This document shows, piece after piece, positions 31,666 through 43,700 of a stretch of 64,000 nucleotides of DNA (its first letter is position 1; every line of letters starts with the position of its first letter). Source of the stretch: Coniferiporia sulphurascens (taxonomy: Eukaryota > Basidiomycota > Agaricomycetes > Hymenochaetales > Hymenochaetaceae); NCBI GenBank assembly GCA_002794785.1, contig NBBA01000012.1, positions 744,001 through 808,000 of the forward strand, in the 5' to 3' direction. The notes below the pieces were generated by a model, which saw only the letters and a list, made by a program, of their open reading frames with translations, had not been told where the DNA came from and did no database searches. Made by a program: the position numbers and the translations under genes.

Positions 31666-32369
31666 CACCATGGTTCACTTGGTATCTCAAGGAGTACCTG
31701 TACAAACATGGATTTATGAATACCTATGGCCAAAGGGTTCAAGACTATCCCCTTCCCTTCTCCAACATCAATGTTTGGACAACTGTGTGCCTGTGCCATC
31801 AGGACATACAAGGACTTGACAAGGACAAGGAAGTCATGGACTCATTTCATGCATGCCCAGAAAGAGTTGATAATCGAGGGAAAATCATTCCAGCACACTT
31901 TGACACAGCGCTTGTTGAGGTGGACCCAGCTGAATCAGACTTTCAGGAAAATACTAGTCTTGATGGTAAGGGTTATGTTTACATCTTGATTTCCTCACTA
32001 ATGGGTGATTCAGGTACACGAGCAGGAAGAGTTAAGATTATATTCTCCCTTCCAAGGTCATTCACAGACAATAGCCTTGGTGTGCCACATGAGCCATTAG
32101 CCTTTGTAGATTGGTACACCAGAGCCAGAGCAGAGCCAGATGCAGCTTCAAGGTTCTATGAGATCAGAAAGCACAAGGAAAGGGGCACTGGAGAAATAAT
32201 AGGAGGGATCATCTGTTTATCTCAAATTCGCCATAGCATTCAGTTGGTGCCAGTATTTGGGAATGGAAAGGCAAATCCATCTTGGAAATCACATACTGTC
32301 CTAGATGACTGTGATACATTTTATATAAACAACTGGGGAAGTCTTCATACCTACCAATCAGTGTATTAG
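28457..32369 (+). pseudogene. Plavaka transposase, broken by TGA stops and a retroposon insertion
   Basis: From the ATG at 28,457 the frame reaches a TGA, then a C2H2-type finger (CPACGTDFPSIRGRNIHL, CKWYNKGKFSEL). The conserved body follows: YEPFTSELDWMVAKWL, an intron (29,045-29,104), LVDRLGLSFHNMDNLYKKID, MYNEMWTGKWWWTVQ-like LYNEMWTGKWWWTVQ, an intron (29,398-29,451), VIISTDKTQLTNFCGSKQAY and PVYLTIGNIPRAIRRKPTQR, DYPEQCLATCVKYGGCILC, a TGA at about 29,976, HSPFWENLPYLNIHASMTPD and ILHQLHGGVCKHVLGW, and NFAKQAFWASNKREERPQML. After the inserted retroposon it resumes and ends FYINNWGSLHTYQSVY. It would cut and rejoin the transposon ends. It belongs to the RNase H-fold, CACTA-related Plavaka group. 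Confidence 0.85.
30818..31664 (+). mobile_element. Poly(A) retroposon sharing the LINE-1 leader, with perfect target duplication
   Basis: It starts CACCCCTTGACCTC and ends in about 29 A (31,636-31,664). GCACCATGGTTC (30,806-30,817 and 31,665-31,676; 13 bp if an A is counted) flanks both sides, so the insertion is fully delimited at about 847 bp. The first 130 bp match the LINE-1 leader at 1334-1200. The rest is different and contains an open frame ending at 31,488 (TYEPFNLVNENQHILEWAIR, VLLQFTVNLTPHGN). No polymerase is present, so it is a non-autonomous derivative moved in trans. Confidence 0.9.
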
Positions 32370-32454
32370 CCGTGTCATGTACATTTCACCACTGCTGATG
32401 GACCATAGTTGAAATATTCTAAAATAGACAAAATACTTTGTATAATCATGTATA

Positions 32455-32635
32455 TCAGTGGCAATACTATATACAGCTATTAACTACAATATAGTAGCAT
32501 TGAGTGACTATATAGTACTATATAGTACTATATATGCTATAATACATATAGGGCACAAATATAGTTGCATATATTGCTATATACCACTATATAGCTCTCC
32601 TGCCATACTATATAGGATTTCGGGTTTTCCTGATG
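32455..32635 (-). repeat. Plavaka right subterminal TATATAG region and terminal inverted repeat
   Basis: CTATATAG and AGTACTATATA units fill 32,455-32,605. The terminal repeat is 32,606-32,635 and matches 14,573-14,603 in inverted orientation with a few mismatches. Confidence 0.75.
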
Positions 32636-32647
32636 TTGTTGCCTCAG

Positions 32648-32735
32648 TCTATCTGACAGCAACAAAGACAAAGACACCTTTGTCCTTTCTGTCTTAGGCT
32701 GAACTTCAGTGTTGCCAACTTCTGGTTGGCTTCCA
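32648..32735 (+). repeat. LINE-2 ORF1 fragment
   Basis: The 88 bp from CTATCTGACAGCAACAAAGAC to TTGGCTTCCA match 1372-1450, apart from one duplicated AAGACA. Both copies begin at the same base and both include the same TAG, so they share a truncation or processing history. It lies 12 bp outside the Plavaka right end. Confidence 0.8.
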
Positions 32736-32880
32736 GGCCAGCAGAAATCACAATGGACAAGGCAAAGGGCTCATCAGTTTGGTTGTTGCAGCTGCCCTTG
32801 GGTATGTGCACTGGGTGGGGAATGTGCTGTAAGCAAGAATGAGTGAAAAAAAAATTAGTCACTGTCAGCACCATAAGAAA

Positions 32881-34290
32881 AACCAGTAGCCAATGAAGGA
32901 AGCCCCAGTGAGCAATGACCAGTTCATTAAGAAGGGAAAAGTCAGAAACATGTACAGTCCCCTGCCAAAAGTTTTTGCAGGCCAAAAAAGGCAATACATA
33001 GATACCTGCATGTATGCTTTATTGCACAACCACAAATGTATATATATCTATTGTGATGCCTGGAGGCTCTTTATTTGACCTCTAGCAATCCCTGGGTGAA
33101 AGAAAGTATGCAGTTATTAAGTAAATTAATTGCCTACTTGTCATTCTTTTCCCACTCCTCAAAAGTGGCCCTCCTAAGTGCATCTACAATGCTCAGCTTT
33201 CCCCCCTAGTGTTCAACCTGATAATTTGTGGAAACTGATCATCTTATATTATCATTGTATTTAATGGACAATTCAGGCACACAGGCAGCATCCATTGAGT
33301 TGAAATTTGGCATCTTTGTGCCACTATGAACCCATGAAATGCCACATAATCTTCTGAAGCCTTTTAAACCCCAACCTTCTTACAAAGCACCCTTTAAAAG
33401 CTCTGAAAATGCATTCCTAATATTATAATAACATAATCAGCACTTTTCATCTGAAATTAAGGCATAGATATAAGTGCATTCATCCATTTGTGTGTTAAAC
33501 ACCCCCAAGTCCTGATACACCATCTTTCTGGCCCAGTAAAAGATTAAATACATCTTACTTTGTATTCTAGAGTGGGTATACTATTACTAAAGGGGTAGAT
33601 AGATACTTTCAAGGCTTAATTGATGAATGATCTGTCCAGATGGTCCACTCTCAAGCATTCTTTCCAAGCTTTGATTTAGGCTTTGCATACCCTAGCCATT
33701 TCTCCCCATTTTCTCTTTTAAAAAGCAGATCCTTTGTATACATGACATAGGCATACATGTTAGCTGTCAATAAATGCCTTCATGACTGGTGTTGAAGTAG
33801 TCAGTGAATTAAGAGAGGTGGTTAGAAATTTGGTAATTTTTCAAGTATTTGACATTTATTAAAATCTAGTGACCTTTATGCATGCTTAAAATTTGGCCAT
33901 CAGTTTTGCATGGATATTCACTTCAGATTATGTCTATACCATAGCCTCCAGTCATCTGTGTCAGGAGGAAGTGTTTGATGGTCCAAACAGTATGATTTTA
34001 CAGATGTGCAGTTTTAGAAGGAAGTATTTATGATATAATTATAATATTTACATCAACATGTGCAGGTAAGCAAGGGCTATGCATTGCAGCTTATATCATT
34101 AAATTTGGTAAAGAAATGGTTGAATAATAGGGCAAACAAATCGAAAAAATAGTGTATTTTGTCATGTGACCCACAAAAACTTTTGGTAGGGGACTGTACA
34201 TAAGGAGAAGTATCAGCCAATGAAATGGCCCCCAGTGAGCAACAACCAGTCCATGAGGAATGGACAAGTCAGACAGACAAGTCATAGCCA
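32881..34290. repeat. Direct repeats (about 70 bp) flanking the Tc1/mariner-like element
   Basis: AGCCAATGAAGG...CCCCAGTGAGCAATGACCAG at 32,887-32,950 recurs as AGCCAATGAAAT...CCCCAGTGAGCAACAACCAG at 34,215-34,279. A third AGCCAATGAGAT follows at 34,287. The host sequence was probably a short tandem repeat before the insertion. Confidence 0.65.
32955..34196. mobile_element. Tc1/mariner-like element (1242 bp), decayed
   Basis: The ends are CAGTCCCCTGCCAAAAGTTT and, on the complement, CAGTCCCCTACCAAAAGTTT, with similarity over about 28 bp. TA flanks both sides (32,953-32,954 and 34,197-34,198), the Tc1/mariner target. The length fits an element with a single transposase gene, but I find no open transposase frame; stops occur throughout on both strands. 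It is CpG-poor. Confidence 0.75.
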
Positions 34291-34615
34291 ATGAGATGAA
34301 GGACATGATATGCGGAAATTTATGCATGAGAGTAATGCCGAGCATCGGCACGGAAAAGACGTTCGAAAAAGAAGAGTATCGGCGGATGCCGAAGGTGAAA
34401 ATCACCTTATAAAGATATTTCTGCTAAGTAAAGTAAAAATGGGTTCAACCTAGGTTACTTAGTCATACTCGAAAACTCTGAATTTTGTCCTCATAGAACC
34501 CTCTACCTATCGGTATCGGGAAAAACAGCCCCCATTCAGTTGCAATAATCATATTGATATGTTGAAAGGGTTGTGACTTTTGGGATCACAAACAAATTAT
34601 CGCAAGCATACAAGT
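34291..34615. other. Boundary zone between mobile-element half and gene island
   Basis: It contains AGAACCCTCTACCTATCGGTATCGGG at about 34,496-34,520 in two overlapping short motifs, which recurs with changes at 46,540-46,565 next to the STT3 pseudogene. CpG frequency rises to normal from about 34,330. No gene is recognised. Confidence 0.5.
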
Positions 34616-35919
34616 TTACATGTCAGGCATGCCAACTTCTAGTGGTTCTCGGGTGGACCAGGCAAAATGGGAGCGTGGACTGGATATTAGCATGTACATT
34701 TCCTGCGCTTGCGTACTATCTCTTCCCAGTTCGATTGTGGACCAGTTGAAAGCCAACGATGCCCAGGCAGTCACCGCCCGCTCACTTCGCAACAAAAGTC
34801 AGCTACGTAAGTGAGGTCATTAAAGCTCCTATACTCACTCGGAATGCGCAGCGGCAACAAACGCAACATCCCCTGCTAGTCTCCCGCGCTCACTCCAATA
34901 TTTCTCTTTTTCGCCAAGTGTCCATATCTCCTTCGCGATGCGGACAGCGTCTTTCCCACCAAGATACCCATGATCCCATGTTCCAAATACCTGACTCAAA
35001 GAACTCATCCGTGTCAATCGATCGTCTGAAGCGACTGAGTTTGGTGATGACAGAGAGCAGACGGAACATGAACAATTGAAGTTATAAAAACGTCGTAGGT
35101 AATCCCTGTATTATATGTAAAAGTCTGCAGGAAGCGCTTGCTTCGAGGATGACGTACTGCCGTTCGTTGCGAGACTTCTTGGTGTCCAGATAAGTAGTAA
35201 GAAGCTCCTGAATATTAGTGTCAATGAAGCAGGAACTTGCTGTTTGGAAGCTGTCCTACATCTCCACGTTTTATGCGCTTGAGCGCATGCACAACTAGAG
35301 CACCTTCCTGAGGTCTCCAAGAATAGACGGAGTTGAAAGCCGAACTACAGCCGTGATTGAGTCGTGCTGTTCGAGGGAAAAGCCCAACATTTTCACCAGC
35401 AGATATAGCATTTGTCTGAAAAATGGCTAAATCAATTTCACCATCCGACAAGGTCTTCGAGTTTGGGTCTTCGCTAAGTGAGACATATGAAAGCGAATAG
35501 AATTCTTTCCGTTCATTTGAAGAAAGTAGGGCTAGGCGCTCCTCTATAAGAGCAACAGGCGACATACTTGCTGAGATATTGGGAGACATCGTCAAGCCTG
35601 CGAAAGCTATTTAGTGTTTGCCATTGAATAGACGCACTCGTTCCCGGCACAAGTATCAAGGGCTTCTCTCTGATGAGCATTTCGCCTTGCTGTAAATAGT
35701 GTTTGTATTAAGCACGCACTTTACAGAGGCGTTAAGGAGTACCTCAATATCCCTTGCTGCTATTAGGCCTTTCCCCCGCCCGGGAATGTCCGCAACAAAG
35801 AAAGGAGGCATATCGGCGACAGACAAAGGACGCACTGGCATACGCCTCGTCCCGTGCACGAGGAATAATAAGCACGATACTACCAATAGGGCAATCAAGG
35901 CGGACGAAGCAACGGCCAT
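34616..35919 (-). CDS. SET-domain protein (SMYD/SET5-like) with N-terminal membrane segment
   Basis: The start at 35,919 gives MAVASSALIALLVVSCLLFL, a signal-anchor-like segment. The SET core follows across several exons: IPGRGKGLIAARDIE, GEMLIREKPLILVP, an insert (ALIEERLALLSSNERKEFYS), then TARLNHGCSSAFNSVYSW, the catalytic NHxC-type motif, and VVHALKRIKRGDE. A GTACGT intron leads to LRRFYNFNCSCSVCSL, the post-SET zinc-binding cysteines. The C-terminal helical part (SDDRLTRMSSL, ELGRDSTQAQEMYMLI) ends GMPDM. It is a predicted protein lysine methyltransferase; the substrate is unknown. It is divergently arranged with DDB1. Confidence 0.8.
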
Positions 35920-36321
35920 TGGTTGTGAGTTTATTCTGCGATATATTATTTATTACGTGCGGAAGAAATAGACCCGTGCTGTGTAGCGACTGACGTTAAG
36001 AAAAGACAACTGCAAGGGCGACAACGGCCAGCCCGAGTCACGCTGGCTTGTGCATCTTGATCCTGTCCCTTCGGTATGTGCGAATCTGATTTGTGTTTAC
36101 GCGCCCTTATTTTGGCCCCGGGCATGAATTGTCGATAGGAAGAAGCACTTTTGACGAGAGCGTCGAGGAAAGAGTACGGTTTGGTCGACGTGGTCGGTGG
36201 TGGTACGCCAAAAACGGACACCTGGTTCCAGGAACAATTACAGTAATACCACAGTAGTGACGCATATGTGCAACTGTCTGCCGCTAACTTCATCCCTGGC
36301 GCTTACTCCCTCTCGTCGGTG
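35920..36321. promoter_or_regulatory. Shared upstream region of the SET gene and DDB1
   Basis: 402 bp separate two divergent start codons. No TATA box is obvious. A bidirectional promoter is inferred from geometry only. Confidence 0.5.
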
Positions 36322-39300
36322 ATGAAGGCCGTATCAACATTTCATCAGCCAACATCTGTTGTTGCTTCTCTTAAAACTACATTGACCGACGACACTGATA
36401 TCGAGCATCTTGTCGTCGCCAAGACTTGCATCCTTGAAGTGTTCGCCATCTTCCCCGACGGCTTGCGTCCGCTGTGTAGTCTGGAAGTCTGGGGCCGCAT
36501 CACATCACTCCAGGCGATTCCAACCGATGCATGTCCCTCTTTTTTTAGCTCCTCTTGTTCTACTGACCAAAGCGCACTCGTCAACTAGAACAGCTCCGAG
36601 CACCACCTGTTGGTACTGACCGACCACCCAGAACCGAGACTATTATTGTTCAAATATGCCCAAATCAGTGGGCAACACAAGTCACAGCTGAAGTGTATAA
36701 AATCTCTATCGCTTTTTGAGAGGAATGCACGCCCAGCAGAATTCTTCAACGGCTGTCTGGTGGACCGTAAGGGGAAAGTCGCAGTGATCAGCGCATATGT
36801 CGGAAAACTTCGGATCCTCGAGTTCGACGACGGTCTTATACTTTCCGATTTTGATGTCTCGTATGTCCGCCACTACTTCCATAAACTATTTCTGACTCTA
36901 ACAAAACCTCGGGGCTTCCTAGCGTTCGTGAACTCAACATAGTATCAATTTGTTTTCTTCCCACAACATCTTTTCGTTCGGTCGCGCTAGCAATTCTACA
37001 CAGAGATCATAGTCAGATGCTTGCATTATCATCCCACGACCTTTCAGTCTCGGGGCGCGAACTCGCAGTCTCCTCCGCGTTTCTTTCTGACATCGTCTTG
37101 CCCAACGTTGACTCCGGATCCTTGATCCCTGTTCCGCCCCACTCACAGAGTAGCTGGAATCCCAACGGGGGAGTGCTTGTCCTAAGCGAGAGTTGTATAT
37201 CATTCTATGCGATTGACAAAAAACAGAAAAGGAAGAGCAATACGCATCGTTCTAGCGGCACAAAGTCCGCGAATGCAGAATGCGATTGGACACTGTCTGG
37301 AGTCACTGCGTAGGTTCCAGTCGAATATGAACTTCGCGCCCACTACGTACTTATGCGCACCTTTTTGCTATTGTGTAGGTGGACGCAAGCCGATATCGAG
37401 GGCAAACGATATATTCTGGGTGATAATTTCGGACGACTGTTTATGCTGGCGTTCAACGCCGAGCTTACAGGGATAGAACTACTGTCACTCGGAGAGGTCA
37501 GTGTCAAATGATAGTCGTCTTGATTGGTTTTACTGAGCAGTTGCAATCAAGGTATCGCCTCCCACTTCCATCACTTTACTTCCGTCGCATTATCTCTTTA
37601 TAGGTTCACATTTTGGCGACTCTCAGCTTATTCGTATTGTAACAAGCAAGTCGCTAATAAGCGGGACCTTTCTGGAGGTGGTGGAGACGTATAGGAACAT
37701 CGCACCAATTGTAGACGCGGTTTTGGCGGATACTGATAACAGTGGCCAGGTACAGCCTTCCGACTAAATCAAAGGTCGGTCTAGATTTTCAAGCTACTCT
37801 AAATTCTTCTCTAGCCGGCGATCGTGACTTGCTCGGGAGGAAGAAGTACAGGGTCTTTACGGGTCATACGCAATGGTGCTAATTTCACAGAGGACGCGCG
37901 CATGTGTGGCATTCCGAACGTCGTTGGCATGTGGCCATTGAAATTGCAGTATGACGACGAGTAGGTTGTAATCAACATTTCGAGGTAAAATATAATTAAT
38001 CCCCTTTCTAGATATCATTGTTTTATTCTAATTACCACCTCCGTTTCCTCCCACCTCTTGAGACTACCCCTCTTGCGACATGAACATTCAGTTATTCGAA
38101 CAACCGAAATCACTGGCCTAAAACTCAACACCCGGACTCTTGCGGCCGGCAACGTCTTGAATCGAGTGAAATCTGCAACTGGGGGATCTGCATATGAGAG
38201 TGGGCCTTTCTCAGTGCAAGTTACCCCGAGTTCCATCGTCCTGGTAAACGTTTCGTTAGGGATCACGGAAGATGTATGGGAGCCTGAGCGCGGTCGCGAG
38301 ATTGTAATGGCGGACGTCACCCCGAGCCAAATTTGCGTTGCTGTGTCGGGAGGCTTGGTTATCTTGTTTAATATCCTGGGTGACAGGATTTTGGAGCAGA
38401 AGTCTGTGCTAGTCTTTGCTGCCACTTCATGGGCTGACAAAGACTAATTACTTGCAGCCGGAAATCGTTCGCTGACGTTTCAGGAAAAGTTTCTGAAATC
38501 TCAGCCCTCTCCATCTCCCCGTAAAGCATGGCTTGCCCTATGCTTCCTTTGTTGTTTTGGGGTTTTGGGCATCCCACGAAGTAAGGGCTTTCAAGTTACC
38601 CGACTTCACACAGACGGAAGTACCCATCGTACTACCTCACCTTCCTAGGTCCCTGTTACTGTATGAGTTCGGGGACGAGAAATCCGAATCTCACCCATAC
38701 CTGGTGGTTGGTCTTGCTAATGGACTAGTGGCATGTTTTCCCTTTGCCAAGGGAAAATTTGGGGAAAAGAATATTGTGGCGTTGGGGGAGTCACCCGTCT
38801 TTCTGAGTGTCTGTGGCGTAAACGGACAGCCGGCGATCTTGGCCAGTGGAACCCGTCCAATACTTTTCTTCTGGCTTAAGGACTCGCTCAGCCATTCCCC
38901 AGTTCTGCTCAAGGTCAACCCGTAATCTAGCTTTTTTGATTGCGCCTAGCTGAGCTTGCTTTTTGTAGGATGTTAGGACCGCTTCACCTCTTCATTCAGC
39001 CGTGTTTTCTTCATCCGTCGTATTATCATCGGACGATGATCTCATCATAGGCCGCGTATTGGAGCTAGACAAGTTGCACGTCCGGACGGTACTCGGCGTC
39101 CTCTTTTACTGTATTTGTTCGCTTTGAAGACGAACCTTCCTTACAGATAAGCTTGGGGATGGATAATCCTGTGAAATTGGCATATCATCCGAGTGCGAAG
39201 CTATTCGGAGTAGGCTGCATACGGCAAAATACTGAAACGATCGACCATGGGATAGCGAGAAGCACATTCAAACTTTTCGATGCTTTGGATTTTACAGGTA

Positions 39301-40629
39301 AGCGAAGAGCGGGTTTACTTCTTTAAGACTGACAATCATGGGTACAGCCACTTACAATTTCACGCTTGAGCCTCACGAAGAGGTTACTGCAGCTGCCGCT
39401 GTGAGTCTTGAGTTGCACCATAGCGACAACGTGTATTTCGCTGTCGGGTCCATGTATTATGACGACGCAGAAAGTGAACCTAATCGTGGACGTGTGCTTA
39501 TTTTCTCTATAAACATCGAAACGCATGCATCCACTTTCCAGAATAAGCTTCCTCAACTACTGGTTGAAACTGATACCAGGGGCTGTGTATATGCATTAGC
39601 TTGCACCCAGGGAAAGCTAGTCGCTGCCATCAATACAGGCGTAAGGCATTCACCTAAAGCACCACGACTATTCTTTATTAACTGCATTATTCCCAAGGTC
39701 GTGATATTCAATCTGGAATGCACTGACGATTATGCGATTCGGCTAGTCCGAACGACAGAGTGGAACCACAATTACTTGATAACAAGTGTAGTCGTGTGTG
39801 ATGATAAAATCGTCACCGGAGATGCAGTTTCTTCGTTGAGCGTACTTCAGCTTGACGGCGATAGGCTAATCACGATTGCAAGAGACTACGGACCTCTTTG
39901 GCCTCTATGTATCGAACTTATTGATGGACGGTCAATTATCGGTGCAAATGTGAGCTCTCTTCCATTATTTGTTGGAATGAAGTTGACCGACTGCATTCAC
40001 CGTCATCAGACCGATAACAACCTATTTTCGTTCAATTTTCAACGGCAGAGTGGCAAAACGCTCCTGGAACAAGATGGCCTATACAATATCGACGAGACAG
40101 TCAATAAGTTTGTCCCTGGTAAGCACTGCAGGCTAAGATCCTTCAGTTTCGCTCTTATATCCCGTAACGAGTGCAGGCTATTTCGACAAGACAGGGAAAA
40201 GGCCTGGTTTCACGCCTTTGTTACTTTTATTCACCACGACTGGAAGAATTGCAGTCATCATCGATGTGGATGAGGGCCTTTCACGACACTTGTCGTGTCT
40301 GGAAAGAAACATAGCAGGCGTTATACAAGGTCCGGGGAACGTGGAGCACGCCTTGTGAGTCCCCGTCAACCCATACCACAGCCAGGGTTTCTTCTCTGAT
40401 CTGTTACGTGGGAAGGTGGCGGGCACCATCGAATTCTCGAGGACGATCCGATTCACAAGCTGCATCTGTCGGATTCCTCGACGGGGATCTTCTTGAACGC
40501 TTCCTCGATTTTCCTGCGTCGTCTTCCGAAGCCATACGCATCATGGCTGGCAAAAACGAGGCCGAAAAATTGACGATGCCCTACAAACAATTACGGTCCG
40601 CTTTGGAGTCTCTGCGCAGCACGCATTAA
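36322..40629 (+). CDS. DDB1: DNA damage-binding protein 1 (DDB1) homologue
   Basis: The start at 36,322 gives MKAVSTFHQPTSVVASL, matching the position of the DDB1 N-terminus. Many exons follow. Recognisable pieces are EHLVVAKTCILEVFAIFPDG (first propeller blade), ARPAEFFNGCLVDRKGK, SWNPNGGVLVLSESCISFYA, GSHFGDSQLIRIV, VTCSGGRSTGSLRVIRNGA, MCGIPNVVGMWPLK, ESGPFSVQVTPSSIVLVN, then the C-terminal propeller (YFAVGSMYYDDAESEPNRGR, ALACTQGKLVAAIN, DKIVTGDAVSSLSVLQLDGD) and FLDGDLLERFLDFPASS. DDB1 is the adaptor of CUL4 ubiquitin ligases in nucleotide-excision repair and chromatin regulation. Its 3' end converges on the antiporter gene 160 bp away. Confidence 0.85.
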
Positions 40630-40788
40630 GGCCCGTTTAAAGTCAATGTGACAAGCGGTATCGTCAGTTCTAGACAGGTTATGTACATAGCGGTCAACGT
40701 AGTCGGTATAAAAATGTCCGATGATTTGATAAAAAATAGCGAGCAAATATTTCCAGGTGACCGGGTGATGAGAATTCCAACTACGTAA

Positions 40789-43700
40789 TCACCTGTTTAA
40801 GAACAATGTTATCGCATGCAGAACAGATTCATACACAGGACTGGGAAAATATCGCTGATCAGCGCCAAGAACGCCCTGCTCGACACTTTCTGGACGTTGG
40901 GGTGCGAAGTAAAACCCGGAGAGCAAAACTATGTAGCTGCGACATGGAGAGTCTGTAAATGGAGTTTTGCGCGTAATTAAGCATTTAGCCCACCTGAGGA
41001 TGAGTATACTACCTCGATGATAGTTACTCTTCGCTTCGATGTATGTGTATGTCAATAGAAAAATCGACAAGATTATAGCGATCACATCCCATCTAGGGAA
41101 AATAAGTCTAGGAAGCCCATGTCAGCTTTCAAACGCTCAACTTCTACATGTCAAAGGATTTACGTAAAGGTATCTGCGACTGTCCCCATTTTCATCGGGT
41201 TATGCCATGCCGAAAATGCAACCATTGCGGGAATTTGAAGTAGGCACACTTGCAATGCATAAGCCGAACCGATTTCCATGCTGTTTCGTTTGTGTTAATC
41301 GCCATCCCATTGAGGTTGGCTGAAAGCATGACTTGCCTCAAGGCAATGTTTCCGTACATGGCAAATGATATAGCGTTCATGAATTCTGTCGTGTTAGGAA
41401 CCAGAGCAAATAACGTTAAACCAAGAAATTTCTCGTCAATCCCGGATCCATCAAGGACAACGTCCACAACATCCACCAATATTTCTGAAACAATTCGCTG
41501 AGAATTTCAGCATGACATGGCGTAAAACTACTCACCGGCAATGGCAGCGTACAGTGCCGTACAGGCAAGAAGAACACTCGCACTTGTTGTACGACTCCAG
41601 CTAGGAGCTTCATGGCCGCCATGGGCAGATTCCTCAGGGCCTTCTCCAGCACCGAGTGCAGATCCGCGAAGACGGACTGGAGAGTGTGAGTACGCCTGCT
41701 GATGCCTCAAGGCAGAAACTGTGGCAACAGCGACGGCTCGAGTAAAGTCATCAGTCGGCATATTTTCAGGTTGTATTCCCGAGCTTTTGACGGCATGATT
41801 AACACTCTCCATCAAAGGCGCGAAAATTGGCGACTGTTGTTGAACTTGCGGCCCTTGAGAGACTCTGCGATTGACAGTTGGGGATGGAGGTCGTTCTCTT
41901 GGACCCGGTGTCTGCGACCTGGACTGTGGTCCGTCACCGGAAATTGTTATATCACTAGCTTTGCGGTTTAAATGGTGCGTCGGCAACGCCAGACCTGTTT
42001 GTGTCAACCGATGATAAAAGGTCATCCTTCCTTGACCAGGATGTACAGGCATATCGAGCGGGTGCATCAACTGCTGTGGATTCTGCCAAATCTGGGAGGC
42101 ATGAGTGCGCAGAGAAAACCACAACCCAATGAGATAGGACTGTTACGGACGTGAACAACATATCCCGCGTGAAAAAGACTAGACAAAACTCACAAAAAGG
42201 AGAATGGCAGCGCAAAAATACATCAACGACTTCACGGTTGACTGATAAAATTCGTCGTGCACGGGATCGGGGTGTTCGTAATAGCAATGGTCGCAAGTCC
42301 ATGGCATTTTCTGCTGCAGCGAATAGTCGTTTGTTTCCGGACAACCATCGCAGATCAGCTGAAACTGTGGGCAAACGATAAGACAAAATTTGCGAATGGG
42401 GTAAAACAAGGACTCACATTTCCGTAAGTCTGGTAGAAAAGCGTCGGAGTCAATGTGCCGATAATGGCCATGATGAGCATTGTGCTAGTTACACCAGCAC
42501 TTTTCGCATTAAACTTTTGTTCCTTCTTGTACAATGCACCACTGCACATACTCGCACCGGGCATCAATAACACGCCAGCGAGCAAGCTGCCCACAATGCT
42601 CCCTTCCACCAAGCGCCCTTTGCCCTCCGTTAACGCGATTGCATATAAAATGATTTCGATAATAGACCCGAATGTAGCGTTTATTACCGCACCCATTCCG
42701 ATTGACGACTGAGCGCTAATCGACGCAACCGCCATGCCAATGAAGTAGGACAGGGGAATAACACTTGCTAAACTGACAATAAAGATGAGAGCTCTGCTCG
42801 CAAGAACGTTCAAGATTGCCGGTACAGGTCTCCCGTATTTTTCGTAATCATCCTTTATGGGAAGGAGAATTAAACCGTCTGCAATCGCGAAAAAGACGAC
42901 CGCCATCAAATTAACAAAGAAGATATTGACCCCCCCAACTGTGTATTTGTAGTACCGGACGCCAGTAGCACGATAAGTGCAAAGCAGGACTGTAGATGAA
43001 GGTGAACCGGAGGGTGCGGCTTGGCCGGCCGACAGTCGGGCGTTCTTAAAAGTAAAAGTGGGCACAAGGCCTGCAGTCGACGATGTATCATTGTGGTCTG
43101 CAGATGACGAAGGATTAGGAGGAGTGGCAACAACAATTGCAGGTGGGGCTGCACAAAATCGGATATTGTCTGGGCGCTGGAACATATGCTTGATCAAAGC
43201 CCAGTTCAACTTCGCCATGGGTATAGTGATGACAAGAAACCAACAAATTAGGCAAACGCAAAGCATGAGGGGAGCGATGATCAAGACTAGCATTAACCAA
43301 AACATTACGCAACCCAGCCAGTCTTCCCGTCTGCTGGACTTCGCTTGCGGGCCTTCTGTTTGTTTTACTGTTCCGTATGACCTCCTTAGGTCCTTCCGCG
43401 CAAGCGGACTGTGCTCTGTAGGAGCGTCCATAACATGAGGAGTGGCTTGCTGCAACGAGGGTGGTAGGTCCTGAGGTATAACAAGAGTTGATGGGACGGA
43501 CAGCATCTGGGACAGTCTCTGCTCTTCGTCGCCCCCACCCATGGGACGAATAGTTTGGTTACTTCCAACATCGGAGACTTGAGCAGGTTGCAGGTTTCCG
43601 ATCTCATTGGAGGCTTGATCTGAGAGCCCTTCGACGTATTTTCCGAAAGGCCATAGCAGATACCATCCTAAACCGTAGACGAGAGGCGCATATCGCCGTC

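Larger units (their letters stand above)
14573..32635. mobile_element. Giant Plavaka-type DNA transposon (about 18.06 kb) carrying captured gene fragments
   Basis: The left end reads CATCAGGAAAAACCCAGAAT and the right end, on the complement, CATCAGGAAAACCCGAAATC. Both run into TATATAG within 30 bp, and both are followed by 150-200 bp of TATATAG-rich DNA, as in CACTA-type subterminal regions. A transposase with Plavaka features lies at the right (28,457-32,369) and a coiled-coil gene before it. A DUF6532-like gene lies at the left on the other strand. The middle holds pieces of at least four host genes. If the end is CAGG, the two sides share AT as a possible 2-bp duplication. Nested inside are three solo LTRs, a poly(A) retroposon and a SINE. 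Confidence 0.75.

Noticed and set aside
34620..34814. Plus-strand 64-codon frame
   Set aside because: It is antisense to the last exon of the SET-domain gene.
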